Position numbers and translations under genes: made by a program
Notes under the pieces: generated by a model
Database searches by the model: none
What the model was told of the DNA's origin: nothing
Seen by the model: only the letters and a program-made list of their open reading frames with translations
Shown here: positions 43,131 to 50,960 of the stretch, piece by piece
Position numbering within the stretch: the first letter of the stretch is position 1
Layout: each line of letters begins with the position of its first letter
From: Natronomonas aquatica
Lineage (GTDB): Archaea > Halobacteriota > Halobacteria > Halobacteriales > Haloarculaceae
DNA: 64,000 nt
Direction: 5' to 3'
NCBI RefSeq assembly: GCF_024449025.1
Contig: NZ_JAHLKM010000001.1
Coordinates: 186,001-250,000 of the forward strand

Positions 43131-44426
43131 ATGCAGCCGAGTTCCGATCTCGAAATCGAAGCGGTTCGGGCGGTTCCGACGGTCGCCGGCTTTTTTTTCG
43201 ACGACCAGCGGGCGATCAAGGCCGGCGCCGAGGCCGATGGCGCCACATACCGCGGCGAACCGACGACCGAGGGGTTCGATCGGATCCGCGAGGCCGGCGA
43301 AGCGCTGTCGGTCGAGATCGAACTCTCCGATGGCACGACTGCCACGGGCGATTGTGCCGCGGTCCAGTACTCGGGTGCCGGCGGGCGGGATCCGCTGTTT
43401 CGGGCCGAACGCTACCGTCCGGTCGTCGAAGACCGCATCGCCGGGACGCTCGTCGGGCGCGATCCGGCCGACTTCGGGATGTTGGTCGACGAAACCGGGG
43501 CACTACCCGGCGAACGAAGCGGCGGCGGTCAGCTTCACACCGCGGTCCGGTACGGCGTCTCCCAGGCGTTGCTCGAGGCCGCGGCGACGGCGCGGCGGAC
43601 GACGAAAACGGACGTGATAGCCGACACCGTCGGGAGCGAACCCGCGACCGAACCGGTCCCGGTTTTCGGCCAGTCGGGCGACGAGCGACGGGCCAACGCC
43701 GAGAAGATGCTGCTGAAGCGTGTCGACGTGCTTCCACACGGCCTGTTCAACAGCGTCCGGAAGGTCGGGAAGGACGGCGAACGACTGCTCGAGTATCTCT
43801 CGTGGCTCTCGAACCGGGCCGGAGAACTCGGCGACGAGGACTACTCGCCGCGGTTTCACATCGACGTCTACGGCATCCTCGGGAAGGTCTTCGGGCCGCC
43901 GTACGACAGCCCCGACGTCATCGAGTACTTCCGGGCGCTCCGTTCGGCCGCCGATCCGTATCCGTTGCAGATCGAAGGGCCGATGGACGCCGGCGGTCGC
44001 AAGGCCCAGATCGCCCGGATGTGCGAACTCAGAGACGGCCTGGCGGACGCGGGCCTCGACGTCGATCTCGTCGCCGACGAGTGGTGTAACACCCTCGAGG
44101 ACGTCCGGGCGTTCGTCGACGCCGGCGCCGCCGACGTCATCCAGGTCAAAACGCCGGACATCGGCGGGATCCAGCGATCGGCGGCGGCCGTCCAGTACTG
44201 CGAGGGCACGGAGACTCGGGCGTATCTCGGCGGCACCTGCAACGAAACCGACCTCTCCGCGCGCGTCTGCGCTCACGTCGCGCTCGCGACCGACGCCGCA
44301 CAGGTTCTGGCGAAACCCGGGATGGGGTTCGACGAGGGCTACATGATCGTCGAAAACGAGATGCGGCGGACGATCGCCAGACGAACCCGGACCGTACGGC
44401 GCCCGGGGGTGGCCGGTGACGCCTGA
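43131..44426 (+). CDS. mal: Methylaspartate ammonia-lyase
   Basis: 431 residues, enolase superfamily. Metal ligands D245 (FHIDVYG), E282 (QIEGPMD) and D316 (VADEWCN), general bases H203 (LPHGLFN) and K340 (IQVKTPDIGG), plus the QSGDERRANAEKMLLKRVDVLPHG segment match the known enzyme. It removes ammonia from 3-methylaspartate to give mesaconate. Encoded directly after glmE with no gap. A 198-nt stretch without a gene separates it from the hydratase. Confidence 0.96.
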   Translation: MQPSSDLEIEAVRAVPTVAGFFFDDQRAIKAGAEADGATYRGEPTTEGFDRIREAGEALSVEIELSDGTTATGDCAAVQYSGAGGRDPLFRAERYRPVVEDRIAGTLVGRDPADFGMLVDETGALPGERSGGGQLHTAVRYGVSQALLEAAATARRTTKTDVIADTVGSEPATEPVPVFGQSGDERRANAEKMLLKRVDVLPHGLFNSVRKVGKDGERLLEYLSWLSNRAGELGDEDYSPRFHIDVYGILGKVFGPPYDSPDVIEYFRALRSAADPYPLQIEGPMDAGGRKAQIARMCELRDGLADAGLDVDLVADEWCNTLEDVRAFVDAGAADVIQVKTPDIGGIQRSAAAVQYCEGTETRAYLGGTCNETDLSARVCAHVALATDAAQVLAKPGMGFDEGYMIVENEMRRTIARRTRTVRRPGVAGDA

Positions 44427-44624
44427 TCCTATCCGGTCTACGGAGACCGACCGGCGGACCGAAAACACATCCGCCTTCGTTGTCCAATCGAACGGCTCGA
44501 TGCACATGCGAAGACGGACAACAATACCCGACGGTGCCGGGGCGGATCGATCGCCTTCGGGTCGAAGCGAAGCGACCGGACCGTCCGGAGACCGGGCGAT
44601 GATGTCCGAACGGAGTGGAACGCG

Positions 44625-45701
44625 ATGACAGACTGGACCGATCCCGAGACGTTCGCCGCGGCGCTCGAAGCCGTCACGACGAAACAGAAGGGCAACCACT
44701 TCGAAGAGTTCACCGAGGGGGAAACGATCGAACACGCTCCGGGGCTCGGACTCTCCCGGCACGCCAGCGAACTGTGGGCGGGCCAAACGCTCAATCACGA
44801 TCCGATGTACTGGCGGACCGACGCGGCCAGAGCGCGGGGCTTCGAGGAACCGCCGGTCCACCCCGATTACCTCCTCGCGGCGGTCATGGGGCCGAGCGTG
44901 GAGGACCTCTCGGAGAAAGGCGGATACTTCCTCGGTCGGGACGACGTCGTCGTTCACGATAACGCGGTCTATCCCGGGACGGACATCCGGGTCGAATCGA
45001 CCGTCGAGAGCAAAGCGGCTTCGAGTTCACGCCCGGACTACGGCATCGTCACCTGGAGGACCCGCGGGATCGACACCGGGAGTGGCGACGTCCTCGTCTC
45101 CTACGAGCGGACCAACATGGTTCCCCGACGGGAACCGCTCGAAACCGACGGCGGCGGAACGGACGGATCGAGCTCGGAAGCCGACGGAACGCACACCGAC
45201 CGAGAGGGATCGCTCCCGGTGGAGTTCCTCACCCCCGAGGGACCGTACTTCGAGGATTTCGCGGCCGCGCTGGCGACGGCCGGGGCGGACGCGGCCGTCG
45301 CATACCGGCACGAGCGGGGCCGGACGATGGACGATCCACTCGTTTCGGGACTCCCGCTGTCGACGCTGAACACCGCCCGCCAGCACCACAACCGAGACGC
45401 GATGGCCGACTCGCCGTCGGGCGAGATCGTCGCCTACGGCGACGTGACCCGATCCGTCGCGCTCGGACACGCCCGCTCGGACGAGGCGACCTATCGGGAG
45501 CTCGAATACGGCGAGGAGACGTTCCACGATTTCGTCACGCTCGGGGACACCGTCTACGGGTTCACGCGCGTCCTCGAAGTCGACGGCGACGCCGGCCCCG
45601 GCGGCGTGGGTCGGGTCAAATTCGAGCACATCGCGTTCAACCAACGCGAGAAACCGGTTTACTCCGGCACGCGGGCGGCGCTGATCGAACGCAGGGGCTG
45701 A
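44625..45701 (+). CDS. mch: MaoC-family hydratase, probable mesaconyl-CoA hydratase
   Basis: 358 residues made of two hot-dog (MaoC-like) domains: the first with FTEGETIEHAPG and NHDPMYWRTDAARARGFEEPPVHPDYLL, the second with YGDVTRSVALGHARSDEATYRELE and DTVYGFTRVLEV. Double MaoC proteins of this type hydrate mesaconyl-CoA to beta-methylmalyl-CoA. The place after glmS-glmE-mal supports this role. A Thr/Asp/Ser-rich insert (about 170-195) joins the halves. The lyase that would finish the cycle is not in the window. Confidence 0.87.
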   Translation: MTDWTDPETFAAALEAVTTKQKGNHFEEFTEGETIEHAPGLGLSRHASELWAGQTLNHDPMYWRTDAARARGFEEPPVHPDYLLAAVMGPSVEDLSEKGGYFLGRDDVVVHDNAVYPGTDIRVESTVESKAASSSRPDYGIVTWRTRGIDTGSGDVLVSYERTNMVPRREPLETDGGGTDGSSSEADGTHTDREGSLPVEFLTPEGPYFEDFAAALATAGADAAVAYRHERGRTMDDPLVSGLPLSTLNTARQHHNRDAMADSPSGEIVAYGDVTRSVALGHARSDEATYRELEYGEETFHDFVTLGDTVYGFTRVLEVDGDAGPGGVGRVKFEHIAFNQREKPVYSGTRAALIERRG

Positions 45702-45829
45702 CCCGGCGCTGGCCCGGCAGCGCCGCAGCCGACGGATCGACCACGAACCGAACGTCAGAAACTCCGGGGAACGTCCCGCACGGCGCGTCGACTCGGCCGT
45801 CCGTTCCGGACCGCACCGGTCGTGGCTGC

Positions 45830-46261
45830 TCCGAAGCCGCCTGGCGGAGGCGTTCGTAGACCGACCACGAGGAGTCACCGCCCGGTGGTTCGAACGTTCC
45901 GCCGTCCAGTTCGACGCCCGAGCCGGTCTCGACCCGGCCGACGCGTTCGGCGGCCGTGCCGCGGCCGGAGAGCGCCGAGAAGGCCGCCCTCGGTCGCATC
46001 GTGCATCGCCGTCACCTCGCCGGCCGCGGCGGCGAGGAGGGCGTCCCGAAACGGCGACGTCGGCGAGAACGATCCCGACCGCGAACTCGCCGGCCCGCTC
46101 GAACCCCAACTCGGGCAACACCGACACCGGATCCGTCGCCGTCACGACCGCCCGGCCGCCGACCGAGACGACGCCGAAATCGACCCCGTGTGTCGGCCCC
46201 AGCGGTACGTCGTCCCGATCGGCTCCTCGAAGAACGCCCGCGGGATCTTGCCGGTTCCCAT
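45830..46261 (-). pseudogene. AIR-synthase-like (HypE/PurM fold) pseudogene with internal deletions
   Basis: Four fragments in order on the minus strand fit one gene of the AIR synthase-related family. Fragment 1 starts MGTGKIPRAFFEE. Fragment 2, in another frame, reads DRDDVPLGPTHGVDFGVV then VTATDPVSVLPELGFERAG up to LADVAVSG. Fragment 3 reads EVTAMHDATEGGLLGAL. Fragment 4 reads ERVGRVETGSGVELDGG and SSWSVYERLRQAA. Frame changes at each joint and roughly the middle half of a normal ~330-residue protein is absent. It lies downstream of phaB on the same strand. Family members bind ATP-like substrates; this copy cannot be functional. Confidence 0.8.
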
Positions 46262-46337
46262 CGTCGGACGGTTCGGGCGCTGGGTTGTCAATCTGCCGCC
46301 GGGCGACGCCGGTTCCGTCGTCCGCCCGTGGGGGTAG

Positions 46338-47081
46338 CTACCACTCCATGCCGCCGTTGACACCGAGTACCTGCCCGGTCATGTAGCTCGAATCCCGGCT
46401 CGCGAGGAACCGGACGATGCCGGCGACGTCCTCGACCTGTGCGAACCGATCGAGGGGTATCCGTTCGAGGATGTTCTCCTGGACGCGGTCGGGAACATCG
46501 GCGAGCATGTCGGTCTCGACGAAACCGGGAGCGACGCAGTTGGCCGTCGACCCTTCGCTTGCGATCTCCAGGGCGATCGTCCGGGTGAAACCGAACAGCC
46601 CGGATTTCGTCGTCGCGTAGTTGGCCTGCCCGTAGTTTCCCTCCTGGCCGACGACGCTGGAGATGTTGATGAGCCGACCCTCGTCGGCCGACTGGATGTC
46701 GTCGTAACAGGCCTTCGTGCAGTTGAACACTCCGCCGAGGTTGACGTCGATCACCCGTTCCCACTCGTCTCTCGACATGTTATCGAACTTCGTGTCGGCG
46801 GTGATCCCCGCGTTGTTGACGAGCACGTCGACCCCACCGAACTCCTCCTCGATAGCCCCGTACATCGACTGGACCTCCCCGTAGTCCGAGACGTCGGCCC
46901 GGGCCAGCACCGCCTGCCCGGGTCCCGACTCGATCTCGTCGCGGACCTCGCGGGCGGCGGCCTCGGATGAGCGGTAGTTCACGACCACGTCCGCGCCGTG
47001 ATCGGCTAACTCGAGGGCGATCCCGCGACCGATCCCTCTCGAGGCGCCGGTCACAAGACAGGTTCGATCGTCAAGCATCAT
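46338..47081 (-). CDS. phaB: Beta-ketoacyl reductase, PhaB-type acetoacetyl-CoA reductase
   Basis: 247 residues, short-chain dehydrogenase. Cofactor loop TGASRGIGRGIA, NNAGITADTKF, catalytic Ser/Tyr/Lys in NISSVVGQEGNYGQANYATTKSG, and the C-terminal YMTGQVLGVNGGMEW typical of PhaB/FabG proteins of haloarchaea. It would reduce acetoacetyl-CoA with NADPH to 3-hydroxybutyryl-CoA for polyester storage, or serve fatty acid metabolism. Two ATG codons in tandem at the start; the first is taken. A perfect inverted repeat and the gene for a small regulator lie just upstream, pointing to local control. Confidence 0.87.
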   Translation of the reverse strand: MMLDDRTCLVTGASRGIGRGIALELADHGADVVVNYRSSEAAAREVRDEIESGPGQAVLARADVSDYGEVQSMYGAIEEEFGGVDVLVNNAGITADTKFDNMSRDEWERVIDVNLGGVFNCTKACYDDIQSADEGRLINISSVVGQEGNYGQANYATTKSGLFGFTRTIALEIASEGSTANCVAPGFVETDMLADVPDRVQENILERIPLDRFAQVEDVAGIVRFLASRDSSYMTGQVLGVNGGMEW

Positions 47082-47083
47082 AG

Positions 47084-47113
47084 ACAGTATGAACACCATG
47101 TTTGTCATACTGT
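47084..47113. promoter_or_regulatory. Perfect 9-bp inverted repeat between phaB and regulator (operator)
   Basis: ACAGTATGA, 12-bp spacer, TCATACTGT; half-site centres are 21 bp, two helical turns, apart. The repeat begins two bases before the phaB start and reaches its TATA-like box, so a bound protein would block phaB. The likely ligand is the product of the divergent regulator gene. Confidence 0.6.
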
Positions 47114-47114
47114 A

Positions 47115-47122
47115 TCATAAAA
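47115..47122 (-). promoter_or_regulatory. TATA-like box for phaB
   Basis: TTTTATGA on the minus strand, 34-41 nt from the first ATG, abutting the inverted repeat. Confidence 0.4.
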
Positions 47123-47167
47123 CTGGTCTGCGTCGCCGTTCGGCCGTCGAGTACGGACGGGGGAGGG

Positions 47168-47175
47168 TTTATTTT
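47168..47175 (+). promoter_or_regulatory. TATA-like box for the small regulator
   Basis: TTTATTTT, 23-30 nt before the ATG at 47198; leaderless spacing supports this start over the upstream TTG at 47102. Confidence 0.5.
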
Positions 47176-47197
47176 CTCCCCGATCGATGCATTCAGT

Positions 47198-47551
47198 ATG
47201 TATGATCCCGAGTCGACGACGTTCGTCCAGCGGATCGTTCTCTGCTGTGTGATCGATCTCGCCGAGGACGACCGGACACCGGTCGATTCGGCCGCGATCA
47301 GGGAGACCGCACGGCGGCTCCTCGAGAACACCGAGAGCGCACCCATCGGGAGCGTCTCGGAGGCCGACGTGACCCGTGCGCTCAACGGCCTCGTCGGCGC
47401 GGAACTGCTCGAGGAGCACCGCTCCGATAACCGGTCGCCGGTCGGGAAAGGTCGCCCGACGTACAGACTCGGCGTCGATCCCGACGACCTCCGTGAAAAG
47501 CTCCATGAGGACGAGGAGATGGCGGCGCTTCTGAACTATAGTAGTCGGTAG
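47198..47551 (+). CDS. Small winged-helix transcriptional regulator, possibly shortened by a MITE
   Basis: 117 residues. QRIVLCCVIDLAEDDRTPVDSAAIRETARRLLEN followed by VSEADVTRALNGLVGAELLEEHRSDNRSPVGKGRPTYRLG forms a winged helix with a basic wing, similar to haloarchaeal PadR-like or MarR-like small regulators. The C-terminal codons tat agt agt cgg tag are the beginning of the left terminal inverted repeat of a 114-bp element, which therefore supplies the stop codon. The ancestral protein may have been longer. Divergent from phaB across a strong inverted repeat, so PhaB control is the likely task. Confidence 0.75.
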   Translation: MYDPESTTFVQRIVLCCVIDLAEDDRTPVDSAAIRETARRLLENTESAPIGSVSEADVTRALNGLVGAELLEEHRSDNRSPVGKGRPTYRLGVDPDDLREKLHEDEEMAALLNYSSR

Positions 47552-47649
47552 AAGTCAGTGCAGATCCACTCGCGAGTGTCCGGCCAGCGTGGCTGTCGCT
47601 GGCCATCCGGCTGTGAGTGGTGTGTAAACAGTTCTACTGACTACTATAG
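47536..47649. mobile_element. MITE-like element, 114 bp with 18-bp terminal inverted repeats
   Basis: Left end CTATAGTAGTCGGTAGAA and right end TTCTACTGACTACTATAG are inverted copies with one mismatch. Inside are a 12-bp palindrome CACTCGCGAGTG (47567-47578), a GGCCAGCG/CGCTGGCC pair (47582-47604) and CCACTC/GAGTGG pairing, so the whole element can fold. It has no ORF of its own. Size and structure fit a miniature inverted-repeat transposable element; no target duplication is evident. It lies between a regulator and a phosphohexomutase gene. Confidence 0.65.
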
Positions 47650-47693
47650 CCCGCGTCCGAAGTGTTTTCCCCGCCCCCGGACGACCGGACGGC

Positions 47694-49064
47694 ATGGACA
47701 TCGAATTCGGTACCGACGGCTGGCGGACGACGACGGAGTCGTTCACCGGGGCGCGGATCCGCGCCGTCGGGCAGGCCGTCGTCGATCACCTGCGGGCGGC
47801 GGGTGAAGACGCGCCCGTCGCCGTCGGTTACGATCCCCGGGCTGGATCGCGTTCGGCCGCCGAGGAACTCTGTCGCGTGCTCTGTGCCGGGGGATTCGAC
47901 GCGATCGTCCCGCCGCGTGACACGCCGACACCGATCGTCGCCTGGACGGTCACCGATCGGGACCTGGCCGGTGCGCTGCAGGTGACCGCGAGCCACAACC
48001 CACCGACCGACAACGGCATCAAGTTCATCCCCGCCGACGGGGCGCCCGCGCTCCCCGACGTGACCGACCGGCTGGCCGCCGAACTGAAGCCGCCGGAACC
48101 GCTCGCCGAACCCGAGTGGGGCAGCGTCGAGGAGACCGATCTCATCGAACCGTACATCGAGCACGCGCTGGCGTTCGTCGACGCCGACCTCGAAGGGCGG
48201 ACAATCGCCTACGACGGCATGCACGGCAGCGGCCGCGGCGTGACGAACCGGCTTCTCGCCCGCGCCGGCGCGGATGTTGAGGCCCGCCGCGAAGACGCCG
48301 ATCCCGAGTTCGGCGGAACCGCCCCGGAGCCGACCCCCGAGCACCTCGTCGACCTCGCTCAGATGGTCGAAAACGACGGGGCGGAACTGGGGATCGCCAA
48401 CGACGGCGACGCCGACCGGATCGCCGTCGTCACGCCGGATCGCGGCGTCGTCGACCCGAACTGGCTGTTCGCGGCGCTGTACGACTACTGTCTCGGGACC
48501 GACGACGGCGACGCCGTCCGCACCGTCTCGACGACGTTTCTCATCGATCGGATCGCCGAGGCCCACGGACAGGCGGTCCACGAGACGCCGGTCGGGTTCA
48601 AGTGGGTCGCCGACGCGATGAAAGAACACGACGCGCTCCTCGGTGGCGAGGAGTCGGGTGGGTTCGGGATCGGTGGACACCTCCGGAACAAGGACGGCGT
48701 CCTCCTCGCGCTCGCCGTGGCGGCCGCCCACAGCGAGGAACCGCTGGACGACCGGCTGGACCGGATCCGCGAGGAGTACGGCGACATCGTCCAGGACCGC
48801 CGGAGCGTCGACTGTCCCGACGACCGGAAGGCGGCCGTCCTCGAGGGGCTGGCGGCCGATCTACCCGAAACCGTCGCCGGGACCGAAGTCGAACGGGTCG
48901 GGCGCGACGACGGCTTCAAGTTGCTTTTGGACGACGGCTCTTGGCTGCTCGTCCGGCCGAGCGGGACGGAGCCGAAACTCCGGATCTACGCCGAGGCCGA
49001 GACACGCGAGCGGCTCGCGGAACTGCTGGCGGCCGGCGAGGCGCTCGTCGAACCGCTTTTGTGA
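47694..49064 (+). CDS. Phosphohexomutase (phosphoglucomutase/phosphomannomutase/GlmM family)
   Basis: 456 residues with all four family domains: phosphoserine loop TASHNPPTDNG, metal loop NDGDADRIAV, sugar-binding GGEESGGF, and phosphate-binding RPSGTEPKLR near the C-terminus. Isomerises hexose 1- and 6-phosphates. Which sugar (glucose, mannose or glucosamine) cannot be read reliably from these motifs, and haloarchaea have several paralogs. Starts 45 nt after a MITE-like element, which may carry or interrupt its promoter. Confidence 0.92.
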   Translation: MDIEFGTDGWRTTTESFTGARIRAVGQAVVDHLRAAGEDAPVAVGYDPRAGSRSAAEELCRVLCAGGFDAIVPPRDTPTPIVAWTVTDRDLAGALQVTASHNPPTDNGIKFIPADGAPALPDVTDRLAAELKPPEPLAEPEWGSVEETDLIEPYIEHALAFVDADLEGRTIAYDGMHGSGRGVTNRLLARAGADVEARREDADPEFGGTAPEPTPEHLVDLAQMVENDGAELGIANDGDADRIAVVTPDRGVVDPNWLFAALYDYCLGTDDGDAVRTVSTTFLIDRIAEAHGQAVHETPVGFKWVADAMKEHDALLGGEESGGFGIGGHLRNKDGVLLALAVAAAHSEEPLDDRLDRIREEYGDIVQDRRSVDCPDDRKAAVLEGLAADLPETVAGTEVERVGRDDGFKLLLDDGSWLLVRPSGTEPKLRIYAEAETRERLAELLAAGEALVEPLL

Positions 49065-49149
49065 CGCTTCCCCGGCTCCGCACAAATGTAAGGTATCCGA
49101 CCAAAACCAGTTTGTTCCGTGAGCCAGTAGGTACTTGGAGACCAGTTCG

Positions 49150-49758
49150 ATGACGCTCACAGACGATCCCGACCTCGTCGCGCTCCAGCCGGATCAATCG
49201 TTCTTCGAGACGCTCTATACGGTATCGCCGCTCGTGATCGTCGGCACGCGTGAGGCGGACGGGACGGCGGATCTGGCGCCCAAGCACATGGCTATGCCGA
49301 TCGGGTGGTCGGATCACTTCGGGTTCGTCTGTACCCCCGAACACGGGACCTACCGGAACGTCGAACGGACGGGCGTGTTCACCGTCAGCTATCCCCGACC
49401 CGGGGACGTCCTCGAGGCCAGCCTCGCGGCGGCCCCAAGGGATAGCGAGGGCTCGAAGCCCTCCCTCACCGGGATCGAAACGGTCGAGGCCGACGCCGTC
49501 GACGCGCCCGCGATCGTCGACGCCTACGGCGTACTGGAGTGTAAACTCGACCGTATCGTCGAGGGCTTCGGCGAGGCCGGGCTCGTCACCGGCGATATCG
49601 TCGGTAAGCACGTCCACACCGACGCCTACCGGAGCGACGACGCCGAACCGGAGGCGCTGCTCCGGCGGGCGCCGTTGCTTGCACACCTCTATCCCGACCG
49701 GTTCGCCGAGGTGAGCGAAGCGCGGGCGTTCCCGTTCCCGGAGGGGTTCGAACGATGA
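49150..49758 (+). CDS. Flavin reductase-like domain protein
   Basis: 202 residues of the split-barrel FMN-binding flavin reductase-like family: LYTVSPLVIVGTREADGTADLAPKHMAMPIG at the start, FGFVCTPEHGTYRNVERTGVFTVSYP, then a C-terminal half with YGVLECKLDRIVEGFGEAGLVTGDIVGKHVH. It should bind FMN; the partner or substrate is unknown. An in-frame TTG 15 nt upstream is a less likely start. The stop overlaps the M20 peptidase start (ATGA). Confidence 0.85.
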   Translation: MTLTDDPDLVALQPDQSFFETLYTVSPLVIVGTREADGTADLAPKHMAMPIGWSDHFGFVCTPEHGTYRNVERTGVFTVSYPRPGDVLEASLAAAPRDSEGSKPSLTGIETVEADAVDAPAIVDAYGVLECKLDRIVEGFGEAGLVTGDIVGKHVHTDAYRSDDAEPEALLRRAPLLAHLYPDRFAEVSEARAFPFPEGFER

Positions 49759-50945
49759 CCGCCCCCGAGGAGTCTACCACCGTCGAGGACCGGCTCGGGG
49801 AGTGGGCGGAGACCAACCGGGAGGCGCTGGCGGCGTACCTGCTCGAACTCGTCGAGATCGAGACCCCGACGGAGAACCCCGAGACGTTCGATCGGTTCTT
49901 CGATCGGCTGGCCGACGGTTTCGGGGCGGTCGGCCTCCGAACTGAACGGGTTTCGGGCGAGGAGACGGGCGGGTGGCTGGAGGCCTTCGCGTCCGATCGG
50001 ACGGGAACGGAACCGATCCAGCTCGTGATCGGCCACGCCGATACCGTCTGGCCGCTCGGCACGGCCGAGGAAAACCCCCCGGAGATCAGAGACGACGTCC
50101 TCGAAGGACCCGGCGCCCTCGATATGAAGGGCGGGCTGGCCCAGGCCGTCTTCGCACTCCGGGCGCTGGAGGCGATCTCGGTCGACCCGCCGGTTCCGGT
50201 CCACCTGCTCGTCTCCAGCGACGAGGAGATCGGCAGTCCAGAATCCAAACCGCGGATCGTCGAACTCGCAAAGCGGGCCGACCGGGTGTTCGTCCTCGAA
50301 CCCGCGAGCGGACCGGAGGGAAAGATCAAGACCGCCCGCAAGGCGGTCGGTCACTTCACGGTCACGATCCAGGGAAAAGCCGCCCACGCCGGGCTCGAAC
50401 CCGAAGAGGGTGCCAGCGCGACGGAGGAACTCGGCAACGTCATCCACCGCCTCCACGCCCTCACCGACGTCGAGTCGGGGGTCACGGTGAACGTCGGGGA
50501 AGTAAACGCGGGCCTGCGGTCCAACGTCGTCGCGCCCGAGGCCAGAGCCGAGGTCGACGTTCGCGCCCCAACCGACGAGGCGGCGGAGACCGTCGCAGAG
50601 CGGATCCGATCGCTCGAGGCGGAGACGCCGGGAACCGAACTGGCCGTCGAGGGAGGGTTCGGGCGGCCGCCGATGGAGCCGACGGCGGGCAACCGACGGC
50701 TCTGGGAACGCGTCCAAGAAGTCGGCCGGCGGCTCGGGCTCGAACTCGAGGGGACACAGTCGGGCGGGGCGAGCGACGGCAACGACGCCAGCCAGCACGC
50801 ACCGACCATCGACGGGTTCGGCGCGGTCGGCGACGGGGCCCACCAGTCCTTCGAGCACGTCGATCTCGATGCGCTCACCGACCGGGTCGCGCTTCTCGCC
50901 GCCTGCCTGCTCGAAGAACCGCTCGAGACCGAAACACAGGGGTAA
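49755..50945 (+). CDS. M20 family metallopeptidase (carboxypeptidase G2-like)
   Basis: 396 residues. Dinuclear zinc site: H94-A-D96 (GHADTVWP), D123 (GALDMKGG), E157/E158 (SSDEEIG) and E182 (LEP), with a later histidine in GAHQSFEH. GHADTVWPLG and LDMKGGL are closest to glutamate carboxypeptidase (CPG2) types that release glutamate or hydrolyse N-acyl amino acids. Translationally coupled to the flavin-reductase-like gene and 15 nt from a P-loop gene, which suggests one pathway. Substrate unknown. Confidence 0.88.
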   Translation: MTAPEESTTVEDRLGEWAETNREALAAYLLELVEIETPTENPETFDRFFDRLADGFGAVGLRTERVSGEETGGWLEAFASDRTGTEPIQLVIGHADTVWPLGTAEENPPEIRDDVLEGPGALDMKGGLAQAVFALRALEAISVDPPVPVHLLVSSDEEIGSPESKPRIVELAKRADRVFVLEPASGPEGKIKTARKAVGHFTVTIQGKAAHAGLEPEEGASATEELGNVIHRLHALTDVESGVTVNVGEVNAGLRSNVVAPEARAEVDVRAPTDEAAETVAERIRSLEAETPGTELAVEGGFGRPPMEPTAGNRRLWERVQEVGRRLGLELEGTQSGGASDGNDASQHAPTIDGFGAVGDGAHQSFEHVDLDALTDRVALLAACLLEEPLETETQG

Positions 50946-50960
50946 GAGGTTCCACCACAC

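Noticed and set aside
44416-44628. 70-codon plus-strand ORF overlapping the end of mal and the start of mch with ATGA
   Set aside because: Low-complexity Arg/Ser/Thr composition, no acidic bias and no similarity to known domains; the overlap with mch is shared by chance. The interval is treated as non-coding.
45027-46145. 372-codon minus-strand ORF across mch and the pseudogene
   Set aside because: Only its first 40 codons match the AIR synthase-like family; the rest is antisense of mch. Replaced by the pseudogene call.
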